A stretch of DNA of 64,000 bases from Couchioplanes caeruleus (GCF_003751945.1 NZ_RJKL01000001.1:7644501-7708500), one strand, 5' to 3'. Shown: positions 45,194-54,058, numbered from the stretch's first letter. Notes: generated from the sequence alone by a model not told the origin. Numbers and translations are program-made.

Positions 45194-45210
45194 TATACAC
45201 TGAGTGTATA
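45194..45210. promoter_or_regulatory. PadR operator (perfect dyad)
   Basis: TATACACT-G-AGTGTATA is a perfect inverted repeat with 8-base arms, 22 bases before the PadR start codon. A further half-site CAGTGTAT lies at 45215-45222. It is AT-rich and matches the ATAC/GTAT-type sites usual for PadR repressors, so autoregulation is likely. Confidence 0.75.
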
Positions 45211-45232
45211 TCCTCAGTGTATGCTCGCCGGT

Positions 45233-45757
45233 ATGAGCGTTCCCCTCACCTTTCTGGGGCTGCTGGAGCGGCATCCCAGCCATGGCTACGACCTCAAGCG
45301 CGACTACGACGCCTTCTTCGCACGCGGCAAGCCATTGCCCTTCGGGCAGGTCTACTCGACCCTCAGCCGCCTGTCCCGCGACGGAAAGGTGGTGATCAGC
45401 GACGTCGAGCCCGGCGACGGCCCCGACCGGAAGCGCTATGTCATCACCGACCTGGGCGCCACGGAGGTCGAGCAGTGGCTGACCCAGCCGGTCGAGCCGG
45501 AGCCCCACCTGCAGAGCGTGCTGTTCACCAAGGTGGTGCTGGCGCTGATGCTGGACCGTCCCGCCGACGAGTACCTCGACACCCAGCGCCGCGCCCACGT
45601 CCAGCGCATGCGCGAGCTGACCACCGTCAAGCGCGCCGGTGGACTCATCGACGCGCTGCTCGCCGATCACGGCCTGTACCACCTGGAAGCGGACCTGCGG
45701 TGGATCGAGATGACCGGTGCCCGGCTGGACGCCCTGAAGAAGGCGGTGCGGCCGTGA
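45233..45757 (+). CDS. PadR-family transcriptional repressor
   Basis: A 174-residue regulator. The N-terminal winged helix is typical: PLTFLGLLERHPSHGYDLKR, then PFGQVYSTLSRLSRDGKV and RKRYVITDLGATEVEQWL. The C-terminal helical Vir_C domain (from VLFTKVVLALMLDRPADEYL) mediates dimerisation. It has a perfect operator-like dyad overlapping its promoter. ATG 45233 is chosen; ATG 45221 would add four residues. Its stop overlaps a GTG at 45754 that originally began the ABC ATPase gene, so PadR, ATPase and FtsX form one exporter operon of the drug- or peptide-responsive type. Confidence 0.9.
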   Translation: MSVPLTFLGLLERHPSHGYDLKRDYDAFFARGKPLPFGQVYSTLSRLSRDGKVVISDVEPGDGPDRKRYVITDLGATEVEQWLTQPVEPEPHLQSVLFTKVVLALMLDRPADEYLDTQRRAHVQRMRELTTVKRAGGLIDALLADHGLYHLEADLRWIEMTGARLDALKKAVRP

Positions 45758-46469
45758 CCGACCTCCTGGAAGCGCGCGACTGCTGGTCGACAGTGACACT
45801 TCAGCATGGGTGTACGTGGAGTTCTCGTTCGGCCGGACCCCGGCACTGCGCGGCGCGAACCTCGCCGTGGAGGCGGGGGAGATCTTCGCCATCATGGGCC
45901 CGAGCGGCTCCGGCAAGTCGACGCTGCTGCACTGCCTGGCCGGCATCCTCGTGCCCGGCTCCGGCGAGATCCGCTTCGGTGGGGCCCGGATCGACTCGAT
46001 GTCCGAGACGCAGCGCAGCCTCCTGCGCCGGGAACGGTTCGGGTTCGTGTTCCAATTCGGCCAGCTCGTCCCGGAGCTCACCGCGGTGGAGAACGTCGCC
46101 CTGCCGTTGCTGCTCAACGGGGTCCGCCGGGCGCAGGCGCTGCGCTCGGCACACGGATGGTTCGAGCGGCTGGGGCTCGAGGGCCTGCAGTCGCGCCGGT
46201 CCGGAGAACTCTCCGGCGGCCAGGCGCAGCGCGTCGCTCTCGCTCGCGGCCTGGTGGCAGAGCCGGAGATCCTGTTCGCCGACGAACCGACCGGGGCGCT
46301 GGACTCGCTCACCGGTGAACACGTCATGGAGCTGCTCGTCTCCACGGCCCGCGAGCAAGGCACCACGGTCGTGCTGGTCACCCACGAGCCACGGGTCGCC
46401 GCGTACGCCGACCGCGAGGCCATGGTGCGCGACGGGCGAGTCACCGCGCCGCAGAGGATCCCGTCGTGA
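45754..46469 (+). pseudogene. ABC exporter ATPase (MacB/LolD type) with 5' frameshift
   Basis: From GTG 45754 the protein starts normally (VTDLLEARD) but loses its frame at 45780/45781. One inserted base there would give GAC CTG CTG GTC and continue as LLVDSDTSAWVYVEFSFGRT into the main ORF. The core is intact from GTG 45810: Walker A GPSGSGKST, Q-loop VFQFGQLVPEL, signature LSGGQAQRVALARG, Walker B ILFADEPTGALD and switch His LVTHEPRV. A 219-residue protein lacking only the first strand could still be made, but without a convincing ribosome-binding site at 45810. The partner permease is also damaged, supporting loss of function. Confidence 0.65.
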
Positions 46470-48401
46470 TCGGCTTCGGCCTGCGCCTGGCCGTGGCCGG
46501 CGGCCGCGAGGCCCTCACCCGCCTCGTGGTCATCGCCGCCGCGGTCGCGGTGGGCGCCGGGCTACTGCTGGCCACGCTCGCCGGGGTCAACGCGGTCAAC
46601 GCGCAGCTCACGCGATACGCGATGCTGTTCCCCGCCGGTTCGACCGCCGGTGACGCGGATGCGCTGTGGTGGTCGACCCGGGAGGACTACTTCCAGGGTG
46701 CGCAGATCCTGCGCGTCGATGTCGCCGCGACCGGACCCGGCGCGCCGATACCGCCCGGCGTGCCGAAGACGCCCGGACCGGGGGAGTACTACGCCTCCCC
46801 GGCGAACCGTGGCCGGCGGACTGCTGTTCCCGGTACTGGTCTTCATCGGCACGGCCACCAGGCTGGGCGCCGCCCGCAGAGAGCAACGGTTCGCCGCGAT
46901 GCGCCTGCTGGGCGCGACGCCGAAGCAGATCGCGCTGTTCGCCGCGATCGAGGCGAGCGTCGCGGCCGCCGTCGGCACCGCCCTGGGGTTCGTCCTGTTC
47001 TTCGCCTTACGAGACTCACTTGCGGCGATTCCGTTCACCGGTATGCCGTTCTTTCCCGGCGACATGTCGCTGAGCGTGCCGCACGTCCTGCTCGTCGCCG
47101 CCGGCGTCCCGGCCGGTGCCGCGGTGGCCGCCCAGATCTCGCTGCGTCGGGTCCGGATCTCCGCGCTCGGGGTCGCCCGGCGGGTCGCCCGGACCGCCCC
47201 GCGCCCGTACCGGCTGATCCCCGTGGCGCTCGGCGTCGGCGTGCTGATCTTCGGCATCGCGCACCGGCCCGCGACGTCCGGCGGCCAGACTGCCGTGTTC
47301 CTGCCGGGCATCCTCCTGATCATGGTCGGCCTGGTCCTCGCCGGCCCGTGGCTGACGATGGTGGTCGCACGGGCGATGGCGCGCCACGCCAGCCGGCCCG
47401 CCGCGCTCCTCGCCGCGCGGCGCCTCGCCGACAATCCGAAGGCCGGCTTCCGAGCCATCAGTGGAATCATGCTCGCCCTCTTCGTGACGAGCGTGGCGGT
47501 CGGTGTCGTCACCACGATCGTGGCCCATCGGGGGCCTGCCCCGATCGGCTCGACCGATGCCGGCACTCTGTCCGCAGTCTTTGCCGAGAACCCGCCGTCG
47601 GAGGCCGGGCCGGTGCTGAACGAACTGCGCGCGATCCCCGGCGTGCAGAGCACGACGGTGCTCCGCGCGAACCCGTTGACCGGGCCGGGCCACGATGTCG
47701 CGGTGGTCGCGTGTGCGGATATCCCGCAGCGCTTTGGCCGGTGCGCCCACGGCGCGAACGTCGCCGAGACGTCCATGGACCTCACCCCCGTCCGCGGATC
47801 AGCGTCGTCCACGACGATCTGGCCCGAGGCGGCGGTGCCACTCGATGATCTTGCCGAGCTGCCGATGGGGTCGATGGTCGTCGGCACGGACGGCTCGGCC
47901 GCCGCGATCGAGCGCTCGCGCACCACTCTCGAGGTGGCCTACCCGACGGCATTCTGGGCCGCTCCGAACGTCCCCGGCGACTTCGAGTCCCAGTTCGCCA
48001 GTCAGATGCGGGGCTGGCAGCAACTGGCCAACGTCATCATCATCGCCAGCCTCGTGCTCGCCGGTTGCAGTCTTGCGGTCAGCGTCGTCGGAGGTCTCAC
48101 CGAACGCAAACGGCCGTTCAGCCTGCTGCGGCTCAGCGGCGTGTCCGTGCGGACGCTGCGCCGGGTGGTCGCACTGGAGAGCGCCGCGCCGATGCTCGTC
48201 GTGGCCGTCGTGTCCATAGCGACGGGTCTGCTCGCCGCACAGCTCTTCCTCGAGGCGCAGATGGACTACACCCTCGTCGCCCCTGGCGTGGGGTTCTACG
48301 CGATCGTCGCCGCCGGGATCGCGTCCTGCCTCGCCATCACCGCCGGCACCATGCCGTTGCTGGAGCGCATCACCGGCCCCGAGACGGCCCGCACCGCATA
48401 G
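46466..48401 (+). pseudogene. FtsX-family ABC permease with internal deletion
   Basis: The first part from GTG 46466 has a proper N-terminal membrane helix (LTRLVVIAAAVAVGAGLLLA) and the start of the extracellular domain, up to PGPGEYYASPA. Around 46800-46810 the sequence jumps, in another frame, to VAGGLLFPVLVFIGTATRLG and REQRFAAMRLLGATPKQI, the first FtsX cytoplasmic/membrane unit. The second FtsX unit (RKRPFSLLRLSGVSVRTLRR) and C-terminal helices follow intact to 48401. The large extracellular domain usually lying between these points is almost absent. This looks like a deletion plus frameshift rather than a simple sequencing error. The downstream ORF has no good start. Confidence 0.75.
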
Positions 48402-48459
48402 CCGGACTGCCGCCGGGCGGGCCTGCCGGGCGGCTTCCCGACAACTCCCAGGAGCTTCC

Positions 48460-49659
48460 ATGACGAACACCACGTTCATCGGCGGACGAGGAATGACACG
48501 CCGCGGCATGCTCGCCGCCGCGCTGGCAGCCGGGGCCGCCTTGCCGATCGGCGCGGCCCGCACCGCGTGGGCGGCACCCGCCTCGCGTCCGGCACGATTG
48601 ACGCTGCCCCCGCCCACCGGCCCCTACCCGGTCGGTACGGTGCCGCTGCACCTCGTCGACACGGCGCGTCCGGACCCCGTGGCCGGACCGGGCCGTTACC
48701 GCGAGCTGATGGTGAGCCTCTGGTATCCCGCCCGTGACGTCGGCCGCCATCCGCTGACGCCGTGGATGTCCGCCGCTCTGCTGCGCGAACTGCTCACGTC
48801 GGCCGGTCTCGACCCCGATGCCGCGGCGGCGCCACTCACGACCGGACACGAGCGTGCCCCGGTCCGGCGGACGGGCGGGCGCCTGCCGGTGGTCGTGTTC
48901 TCGCACGGCGCCCACGATCACCGTTCCGATACCACGATCGTGGTGCAGGAACTCGCCAGCCACGGGTACGTGGTGGTCACTGTGGACCACACCTACGACG
49001 CGTTCACCGAGTTTCCCGACGGCCGGCTCGGCGTCCCGCTGGACGACCCGGCGCTGACACCGTGGGACTTCGCCCGGGACCTCACCTTCGTGCTCGACCG
49101 CATCGAGGACCTTGCGGCCGGCCGCAATCCCGACACGGCGGGCCGGCCGCTGCCGGCCGGCCTGAACGCCGCCCTCGACGCGCACCGCATCGGCATGTTC
49201 GGCTGGTCGAAAGGCGCCACGGCGACCGCTCTCGTGATGGCGGGGGACGAGCGGGTCAAGGCGGGGGTGAGCCTCGACGGCCCCATGCAGTCGCAACCAC
49301 CGATAGGTGCCGAGCTGGATCGGCCGTTCATGCTGATGACTGCGGAGTACACCCGGGCGGCGGAACCGAGCGTCTCCCAGTTCTGGTCGAAGCTGCGCGG
49401 ATGGCGACTCAACGTCCAGGCCGGCGGCGCGATCCACTCGTCGTACTGCGACCAGCAGTGGCTTCTCCCGCAACTGGCGAAGGTCATCGGACTACCCGAC
49501 GAGAAGCTCACCGAATGGATCGGTGCCCTCGACCCGGGCAGGGCGGTGCGGATTCAGCAGGCGTACCCGCTGGCGTTCTTCGACCTTCACCTGCGAGGCC
49601 GGGGGTGCCTGCTCGACGGCCCGAACCCGGCCTTCCCCGAGGTGGTCTTCATCGCCTGA
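48460..49659 (+). CDS. Tat-type secreted alpha/beta hydrolase (PAF-acetylhydrolase-like)
   Basis: A 399-residue protein. The N-terminus MTRRGMLAAALAAGAALPIG is a twin-arginine-like signal ending near AWAAPAS. The catalytic domain has RLPVVVFSHGAHDHRSDTTI (oxyanion region), the nucleophile elbow GMFGWSKGATATALVMAG (GxSxG with Ser), a late Asp/His region and AGGAIHSSYCDQQWLLPQL, where the His fits the HxSYxD pattern of bacterial PAF-acetylhydrolase/lipase-like enzymes. It would hydrolyse lipid or short esters outside the cell. ATG 48460 has CAGGAG upstream. Confidence 0.82.
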   Translation: MTNTTFIGGRGMTRRGMLAAALAAGAALPIGAARTAWAAPASRPARLTLPPPTGPYPVGTVPLHLVDTARPDPVAGPGRYRELMVSLWYPARDVGRHPLTPWMSAALLRELLTSAGLDPDAAAAPLTTGHERAPVRRTGGRLPVVVFSHGAHDHRSDTTIVVQELASHGYVVVTVDHTYDAFTEFPDGRLGVPLDDPALTPWDFARDLTFVLDRIEDLAAGRNPDTAGRPLPAGLNAALDAHRIGMFGWSKGATATALVMAGDERVKAGVSLDGPMQSQPPIGAELDRPFMLMTAEYTRAAEPSVSQFWSKLRGWRLNVQAGGAIHSSYCDQQWLLPQLAKVIGLPDEKLTEWIGALDPGRAVRIQQAYPLAFFDLHLRGRGCLLDGPNPAFPEVVFIA

Positions 49660-49678
49660 CACGGCGTGCTCCCACGGA

Positions 49679-50230
49679 TCACGTGCCGCCGGAGCGGTAT
49701 CGGGTCATCTTGTCGCGGGCACCGCAGGCGCTCATGGAGCACCAGCGCCGCGTGCCCGCCCGCGACGTGTCGACGAAGAGCAGCGAACACTCGGCGTTGT
49801 CGCATTCGCGCAGTCGTGGCCCGGCGGCCCCGCCGATGACGTCCACGGCGTCGCGGGCCAGCAGAGCGAGCAGGGCCGGCGCGGTCACCCGGGCCGGCCG
49901 GGCGCAGAGTCCACTCGCCTCCGCGCACAGCTCGACCGCCGGCGGCGGCTTCGCCGCCCAGGCATTCACGGTGGCGACATCGTCCGGCGCCGGCCGGCAC
50001 CGGCCCATCCGTGCCAGCATCAGCCGGTAGACGGCCTCGCGGAGCTCGCGGGCGTGGCGGAGGTCGGCCCGGGAGCAGCGCGGGTCGTTCCCGGTGAGCC
50101 CGGCCTCGGTGAACCACCGGCCCAGCGCGGCCGGTGCGGCGAGGCGCTCGAACCCGCCGTCCCGCCAGCGCTCGTCCACGGTGGCGGTGAAGTTCACCGA
50201 CGGCCGGCCGCCGTGGAAACGAAATTTCAC
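49679..50230 (-). CDS. CGNR zinc-finger regulator (ABATE domain), variant motif
   Basis: A 183-residue protein with an N-terminal ABATE helical domain (FRFHGGRPSVNFTATVDERW onward) and a C-terminal zinc finger: RLRECDNAECSLLFVDTS, then RRWCSMSACGARDKMTRY. The eponymous CGNR is CGAR here (Asn to Ala), but all four Cys ligands are present. Such proteins are stress-linked transcription factors. ATG 50230 is in an AT-richer gap holding a GTTACC/GGTAAC dyad. It is divergent from the reductase gene at 50333. Confidence 0.85.
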   Translation of the reverse strand: MKFRFHGGRPSVNFTATVDERWRDGGFERLAAPAALGRWFTEAGLTGNDPRCSRADLRHARELREAVYRLMLARMGRCRPAPDDVATVNAWAAKPPPAVELCAEASGLCARPARVTAPALLALLARDAVDVIGGAAGPRLRECDNAECSLLFVDTSRAGTRRWCSMSACGARDKMTRYRSGGT

Positions 50231-50239
50231 GGCGACTAC

Positions 50240-50260
50240 GTTACCACTCTATGGGGTAAC
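50240..50260. promoter_or_regulatory. GTTACC-N9-GGTAAC dyad, candidate operator
   Basis: Perfect 6-base arms with a 9-base spacer, ten bases upstream of the CGNR start, and a third GTTACC at 50278-50283. It lies in the 102-bp gap between two divergent genes and could bind the CGNR protein. Confidence 0.4.
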
Positions 50261-50332
50261 ACAGATCACAGCTTCGTGTTACCTGTTCAACCGGTAGCGT
50301 GAGGGCGGCGCTCATTCGTCCCTGGAGGTGTC

Positions 50333-51259
50333 ATGAGGTTCGCCGTCATCGGAGCGGGTGGTCTAGGCGGGTATCTCGGCGGCCGGCTCGCCGGCGCCGG
50401 CCACGACGTCACGCTGATCGCCCGGGGTTCCCATCTCGCGGCCCTGCGCGCCGCGGGGCTCACGGTGATCGGCGTCGACGGCGCGGCCACGGTCACGCCC
50501 GTCCGGGCCACGGACGACCCGACCGGCATCGGCGCCGTCGACGCCGTCCTGCTGGCGGTGAAGACCTGGCAGCTCGACGAGGCGCTCGCCGCGCTGCCGC
50601 CGCTCGCCGGCCCGGACACCGCCGTCATCACCGTGCAGAACGGCGTCGAGGCTCCGCACCGGGTCGCGCAGGCGGTCGGCCGGCACGCGGTCATGCCCGG
50701 CGTGGCCAAGGTGATCGCCATGCTCGCCGGGCCCGGCACGGTGCGCCACGCCGGCGGCCCGGGCGCGCTCGACCTCGCCGAATGGGACAACCGGCCGACC
50801 GGGCGGGCCGAGCGAATCCGCGAAGCGCTCGTCGGCGCCGGCATCACGACGACGCCTCCGGCCGACATCTGGGCCGACCTGTGGGCGAAGTTCCTGTTCG
50901 TGGTGCCCTCCGGCGGGCTCGGAGCGGTCACCGACGCGACCTTCGGGGTCCTTCGGCAACGGCCGGGCACGCGCCGGATCCTGCAAGCCGCGATGGCGGA
51001 GATCGAGGGACTCGCCCGTGCCCACGGCGTGGCGCTGCCGGCCGACATCGTGGCGAGAACCATGGCCTTCGTCGACCAGCAGCCGGCCGAGGGGACGACG
51101 TCGCTGCACCGCGACATCAAGGCCGGCCGCCGATCCGAGCTCGACGCCTGGACCGGCGCCGTCGTGCGGCTGGGTGCCCGCACCGGCACCCCGACGCCGG
51201 TGCACGACGTCATCCACGAAGTGCTCAGCCTGCGCGAAAGCGGGAGTGCCTCGGCGTAA
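50333..51259 (+). CDS. panE: Ketopantoate-reductase-family oxidoreductase
   Basis: A 308-residue PanE/ApbA-type protein. RFAVIGAGGLGGYLGGRLAG is the NADPH-binding Rossmann loop and AVLLAVKTWQLDEAL contains the conserved Lys of strand 4 (VKT). VITVQNGVEAPHRVA is the QNG signature. ADIWADLWAKFLFVVPSGGL supplies the conserved W-K helix, and LHRDIKAGRRSELD with PTPVHDVIHEVL is the usual C-terminal end. It reduces 2-dehydropantoate to pantoate in the true enzyme; paralogues with other 2-oxo substrates are common. GGAGGTG precedes ATG 50333. Confidence 0.88.
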   Translation: MRFAVIGAGGLGGYLGGRLAGAGHDVTLIARGSHLAALRAAGLTVIGVDGAATVTPVRATDDPTGIGAVDAVLLAVKTWQLDEALAALPPLAGPDTAVITVQNGVEAPHRVAQAVGRHAVMPGVAKVIAMLAGPGTVRHAGGPGALDLAEWDNRPTGRAERIREALVGAGITTTPPADIWADLWAKFLFVVPSGGLGAVTDATFGVLRQRPGTRRILQAAMAEIEGLARAHGVALPADIVARTMAFVDQQPAEGTTSLHRDIKAGRRSELDAWTGAVVRLGARTGTPTPVHDVIHEVLSLRESGSASA

Positions 51260-51314
51260 GCGCCCCGATCGACAGCTTCGGCGGCGGCACGTTGAAGGCC
51301 ATCTGACGCTCCGC

Positions 51315-51695
51315 CTACTCGAACGCCGAACACCGAGTTGTCGACACCATGAGCATGAGCCCCGCCAGGGAAACGCGCCGGATTGACGGCCATCCGACCG
51401 GAACGCTCACGCGTCGGCGGGCGAGAAGCTCACCCACTGATCGACGCAGCAGACCGGCCCGCTGGACGAACACCTCACGCCGTTCGTCAGCCTCACCGCC
51501 GGCGCCCACAACGTAGCCGACCAGCCAGACCCAGCCGGCGTACGTGACCCTCGGGTCGACACTGATGATGCGGAAACGCACCGACCGGCCGCCCGCGAAC
51601 TGCACACTTGCCTGCGCAGTCAGGACCACCAGATCACCCGGTCTGGGCTCGCGCGGTTCGGCCAACTCCCGGGGACCGGTAGTCTGCCGAGTCAC
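51315..51695 (-). CDS. Hypothetical protein of a small actinobacterial family
   Basis: A 126-residue protein from GTG 51695. The well-formed core is PRPGDLVVLTAQASVQFAG, RFRIISVDPRVTYAGWVWLV and REVFVQRAGLLRRS, a small all-beta-looking unit I recognise only as a recurrent Micromonosporaceae-type hypothetical protein. The last 45 residues are less protein-like, so the ancestral stop may have been lost. A 16-codon ORF (51742-51692) overlaps its start (GTGA) and the end of the 53-residue gene upstream (ATGA), so the three look like one transcript. Function unknown. Confidence 0.5.
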   Translation of the reverse strand: MTRQTTGPRELAEPREPRPGDLVVLTAQASVQFAGGRSVRFRIISVDPRVTYAGWVWLVGYVVGAGGEADERREVFVQRAGLLRRSVGELLARRRVSVPVGWPSIRRVSLAGLMLMVSTTRCSAFE

Positions 51696-51738
51696 GAGAT
51701 GCCGTGAGCCTTGCCGGTTTCCGGACCGTGCGTACCGC

Positions 51739-51900
51739 TCATCGCAAACGCCGATGCGCGCCGTGGTCCGGAGCGGGGGTCTGTTCGCTCTGCCAGGCGG
51801 CCAAGGCAGCTTTGACGCGATGATTCTCGGCGTACACGTCGGCCAGTTCGCGGTACAGCGACGCCATGTCATCCGCGACACGCGTGATGAAGCTCCGCAT
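51739..51900 (-). CDS. Small hypothetical protein (53 aa)
   Basis: ATG 51900 to stop 51739 encodes a short helical protein: RSFITRVADDMASLYRELAD, VYAENHRVKAALAAWQSEQ, then a His/Arg-rich end. Heptad-like hydrophobic spacing suggests a small coiled coil. GC-rich codon third positions and the ATGA overlap with the next small frame support real coding. GGAGTGATC lies upstream. No function can be assigned. It precedes the 126-residue hypothetical gene. Confidence 0.5.
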   Translation of the reverse strand: MRSFITRVADDMASLYRELADVYAENHRVKAALAAWQSEQTPAPDHGAHRRLR

Positions 51901-52288
51901 GTCGTTTGGATCACTCCGCGCCGGAGACCGCCGGCCGCTCGGAACCGGACGCCCAGAATGGCGTCGGGAGTCAATCGACCCCGACTGTGCGCCGGGTAGC
52001 TATTACTGGGCGCCGAATGCCGCGTCACATCTGCTCCCGAGCCAGCAGGTCCGGCAAGCCGCACGAGGCCAGGAAGCCGCGGACCGCGAGGAACCGGCCC
52101 ACCCAAGGGCGCGGCCTAGATGCTGGCCGTGACGCCCTCACCAGCGCGCGTCGTGCGGCGTTGCGACGCAAGCCGCCGGCCGCGGCCCTCGCAGGACCGG
52201 TATTTCCCGATGACATGGGCATGTCCTGATGATGGTCCGCGGAGCGCCGTCAACCCATCACGAGCTGTAGTCCATCGAGGAGTAGATT
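51901..52288. other. Intergenic region between the small hypothetical operon and the XRE gene
   Basis: No ORF here has convincing protein character on either strand. GC content is lower than in the flanking genes. It contains divergent control regions for the minus-strand small genes and the plus-strand XRE gene. The tandem dyads of the latter follow at once. Confidence 0.4.
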
Positions 52289-52341
52289 GTATCCGTCGGC
52301 CGGATACGCATCCCTTGCGTTGCTATCCGGCACGCGGATAG
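52289..52341. promoter_or_regulatory. Two tandem TATCCG-N5-CGGATA dyads, candidate XRE operator
   Basis: GTATCCG-TCGGC-CGGATAC (52289-52307) and CTATCCG-GCACG-CGGATAG (52323-52341) are both perfect inverted repeats with the same six-base core and the same 5-base spacer, centred 34 bases apart. The second ends 29 bases before the GTG of the XRE gene. Two independent copies of one dyad strongly suggest cooperative binding by a dimeric repressor, most simply the adjacent regulator. Confidence 0.7.
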
Positions 52342-52370
52342 GTGACCGCTCCGGCAGGTAGGGAGCCCAC

Positions 52371-53276
52371 GTGAGCCCTCGGACCGCGACCGCGTTCAGC
52401 GTCCCCGCCCTGCTCTGGGAAACCGACGCCGTACTCGACGCCCTGGCGGCCCGCGACGTCGCCCAACTTTTCCGGCTCATCCAACGCGAGACCCGAGTCA
52501 GCCAAACCCACCTCGGCGTGGCCACTGGCCTCAGCCAGGCCCAGGTCAGCGAGATCATCGGCGGCGGCCGCAAGGTCAGCAGCGTCGACGTACTCACTCG
52601 CATCGCCGCCGGCCTCTGCATGCCCACCGACGCGCGGGTCACGCTGCTGTTGGGTGAACGGACCCAGACCGCCTCCCGCGAAAACAGCCACGCATCCGCA
52701 CAGACACGCGAGCAGACCGACCAGATCTTGGCTGAGCAGTACTCCGACGTCGACGCGGTCTACCCGAGCCGGTCGGAGTTCACGTCCCGGATGCCGCCTC
52801 ACGCCCTCTTCGACTGCGCCACGGACATCCGCGCCGCCGGGCTGTCCCTCAATCTCATCTGTCAGCAGTACGCGGACACGCAGCTGACCCAACTCGTCCG
52901 CGACGGCGCTCGGCTTCGGTTGCTCTTCCTAAACCCCGCGGGCAGGGGAATCCGCCAACGCGAGGAAGAAGAAGGCCACATCGCCGGGCACCTCGGCGCG
53001 CTTACGACCCTCAACCTGCAAGGCGTACTGAGGGTCCGCGACCGACTTCCCGTCGACTTGCGCGAGCGGATCGAGGTCGCCACGTACGACCAGACCATCC
53101 GCTTCAACATCACGATCATCGACCAGAGACTCTGCGTCGCCCAGCCATACCTACCTCACGTCCGAGGCGTCGAGTCTCCCACAATGGTGATCAAGAAGCG
53201 GTTGTCCACCGGCGGTCTCTACCCCGTCTTCGAGCGCGCCTTCGACGAGCTATGGGACGGTGGACAGCCTAGATGA
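52371..53276 (+). CDS. XRE-family regulator with C-terminal DUF5919-like domain
   Basis: A 301-residue protein. The N-terminal helix-turn-helix (about 28-95) is FRLIQRETRVSQTHLGVATG, then LSQAQVSEIIGGGRKVSS. A linker is followed by a sensor-like domain (about 130-295): VDAVYPSRSEFTSRMPPHAL, FDCATDIRAAGLSLNLICQQ, RLRLLFLNPAGRGIRQREEE and YDQTIRFNITIIDQRLCVAQ. I associate this layout with the DUF5919 family, which recalls phospholipase-D-like ligand domains without catalytic motifs. GTG 52371 has GGGAG upstream. Its stop overlaps the next start (ATGA), coupling it to an inositol-monophosphatase-family gene, so its ligand may relate to that enzyme's substrate. Confidence 0.82.
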   Translation: MSPRTATAFSVPALLWETDAVLDALAARDVAQLFRLIQRETRVSQTHLGVATGLSQAQVSEIIGGGRKVSSVDVLTRIAAGLCMPTDARVTLLLGERTQTASRENSHASAQTREQTDQILAEQYSDVDAVYPSRSEFTSRMPPHALFDCATDIRAAGLSLNLICQQYADTQLTQLVRDGARLRLLFLNPAGRGIRQREEEEGHIAGHLGALTTLNLQGVLRVRDRLPVDLRERIEVATYDQTIRFNITIIDQRLCVAQPYLPHVRGVESPTMVIKKRLSTGGLYPVFERAFDELWDGGQPR

Positions 53277-54058
53277 CCCACTACGCCGACCTTCTCCCCA
53301 TCGCCCACCACGCCGTCGGTCTCGCCCACGGCATCATGACCACGATGCAACCCGGAGTCCTCACCGCCAAGGGCGACCGAGACATGGCCTCCGAGGTCGA
53401 CTACGCCATCGAGGAGCAGGTCCGGGCCTTCCTCAGCCATAAGACGCCCGACGTCGGTTTCCTCGGTGAGGAGAACGGCACGAGCGGATCGACGAACGAC
53501 CTGATGTGGGCGCTTGATCCGGTGGACGGCACGGTCAACTTCGTCCATGGCTCGCCACTGTGCGCCATATCGCTGGGCCTGATCGTCGGCAGCCGACCCG
53601 TACTTGGTGTCATCGATCTGCCCTTCCTCGGTGAGCGTTACTCCGCCGTGGAGGGCGCCGGAGCCGAGGCAGATGGCCGGCGGATCACTGTCAGCTCGGT
53701 GTCGAAGGTCTCCGAGGCTGTAGTGGCCGTCGGGGACTACGCCGTGGGCGACAGAGCCGCACAGAAGAACAGCGAGCGCTTCGCGATGACTGAACGGCTC
53801 ACTGCGAAGGTCCAGCGGATCCGCATGCACGGATCCGCTGCCATTGACCTGGCCTGGCTGGCCGCCGGCCGGGTAGATGCCATCGCCATGCTGGCCAACA
53901 AACCCTGGGACACCGCAGCCGGAGTGATCATCGCCCGGGAAGCTGGAGCTCAGGTAGTCGACCGCGACGGCCTGCCCCATGACACGTGCGTCCAGTCGAC
54001 CGTTGCCGCGCACCCCGCTCTGCTGCCCGCCGTTCTCAGCCTCGTCGCCGGCGCTTGA
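53273..54058 (+). CDS. Inositol-monophosphatase-family phosphatase
   Basis: A 261-residue enzyme with all family motifs. GFLGEENG is the Glu-Glu metal-1 site, MWALDPVDGTVNFVHG the DPxDGTxNF motif and KPWDTAAGVIIAREAGAQV the WDxAAG C-terminal motif. These Mg2+-dependent, Li+-sensitive phosphatases act on inositol phosphates, histidinol phosphate, PAP or fructose bisphosphate. Which one is not deducible here. ATG 53273 overlaps the stop of the XRE regulator, implying one transcript under the tandem-dyad control region. Confidence 0.9.
   Translation: MTHYADLLPIAHHAVGLAHGIMTTMQPGVLTAKGDRDMASEVDYAIEEQVRAFLSHKTPDVGFLGEENGTSGSTNDLMWALDPVDGTVNFVHGSPLCAISLGLIVGSRPVLGVIDLPFLGERYSAVEGAGAEADGRRITVSSVSKVSEAVVAVGDYAVGDRAAQKNSERFAMTERLTAKVQRIRMHGSAAIDLAWLAAGRVDAIAMLANKPWDTAAGVIIAREAGAQVVDRDGLPHDTCVQSTVAAHPALLPAVLSLVAGA

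Noticed and set aside
45810..46469. Treating the ABC ATPase as a normal intact gene from GTG 45810
   Set aside because: The upstream coupled GTG 45754 and a coherent N-terminal strand in two frames show that the original start was upstream; the shorter frame lacks a ribosome-binding site.
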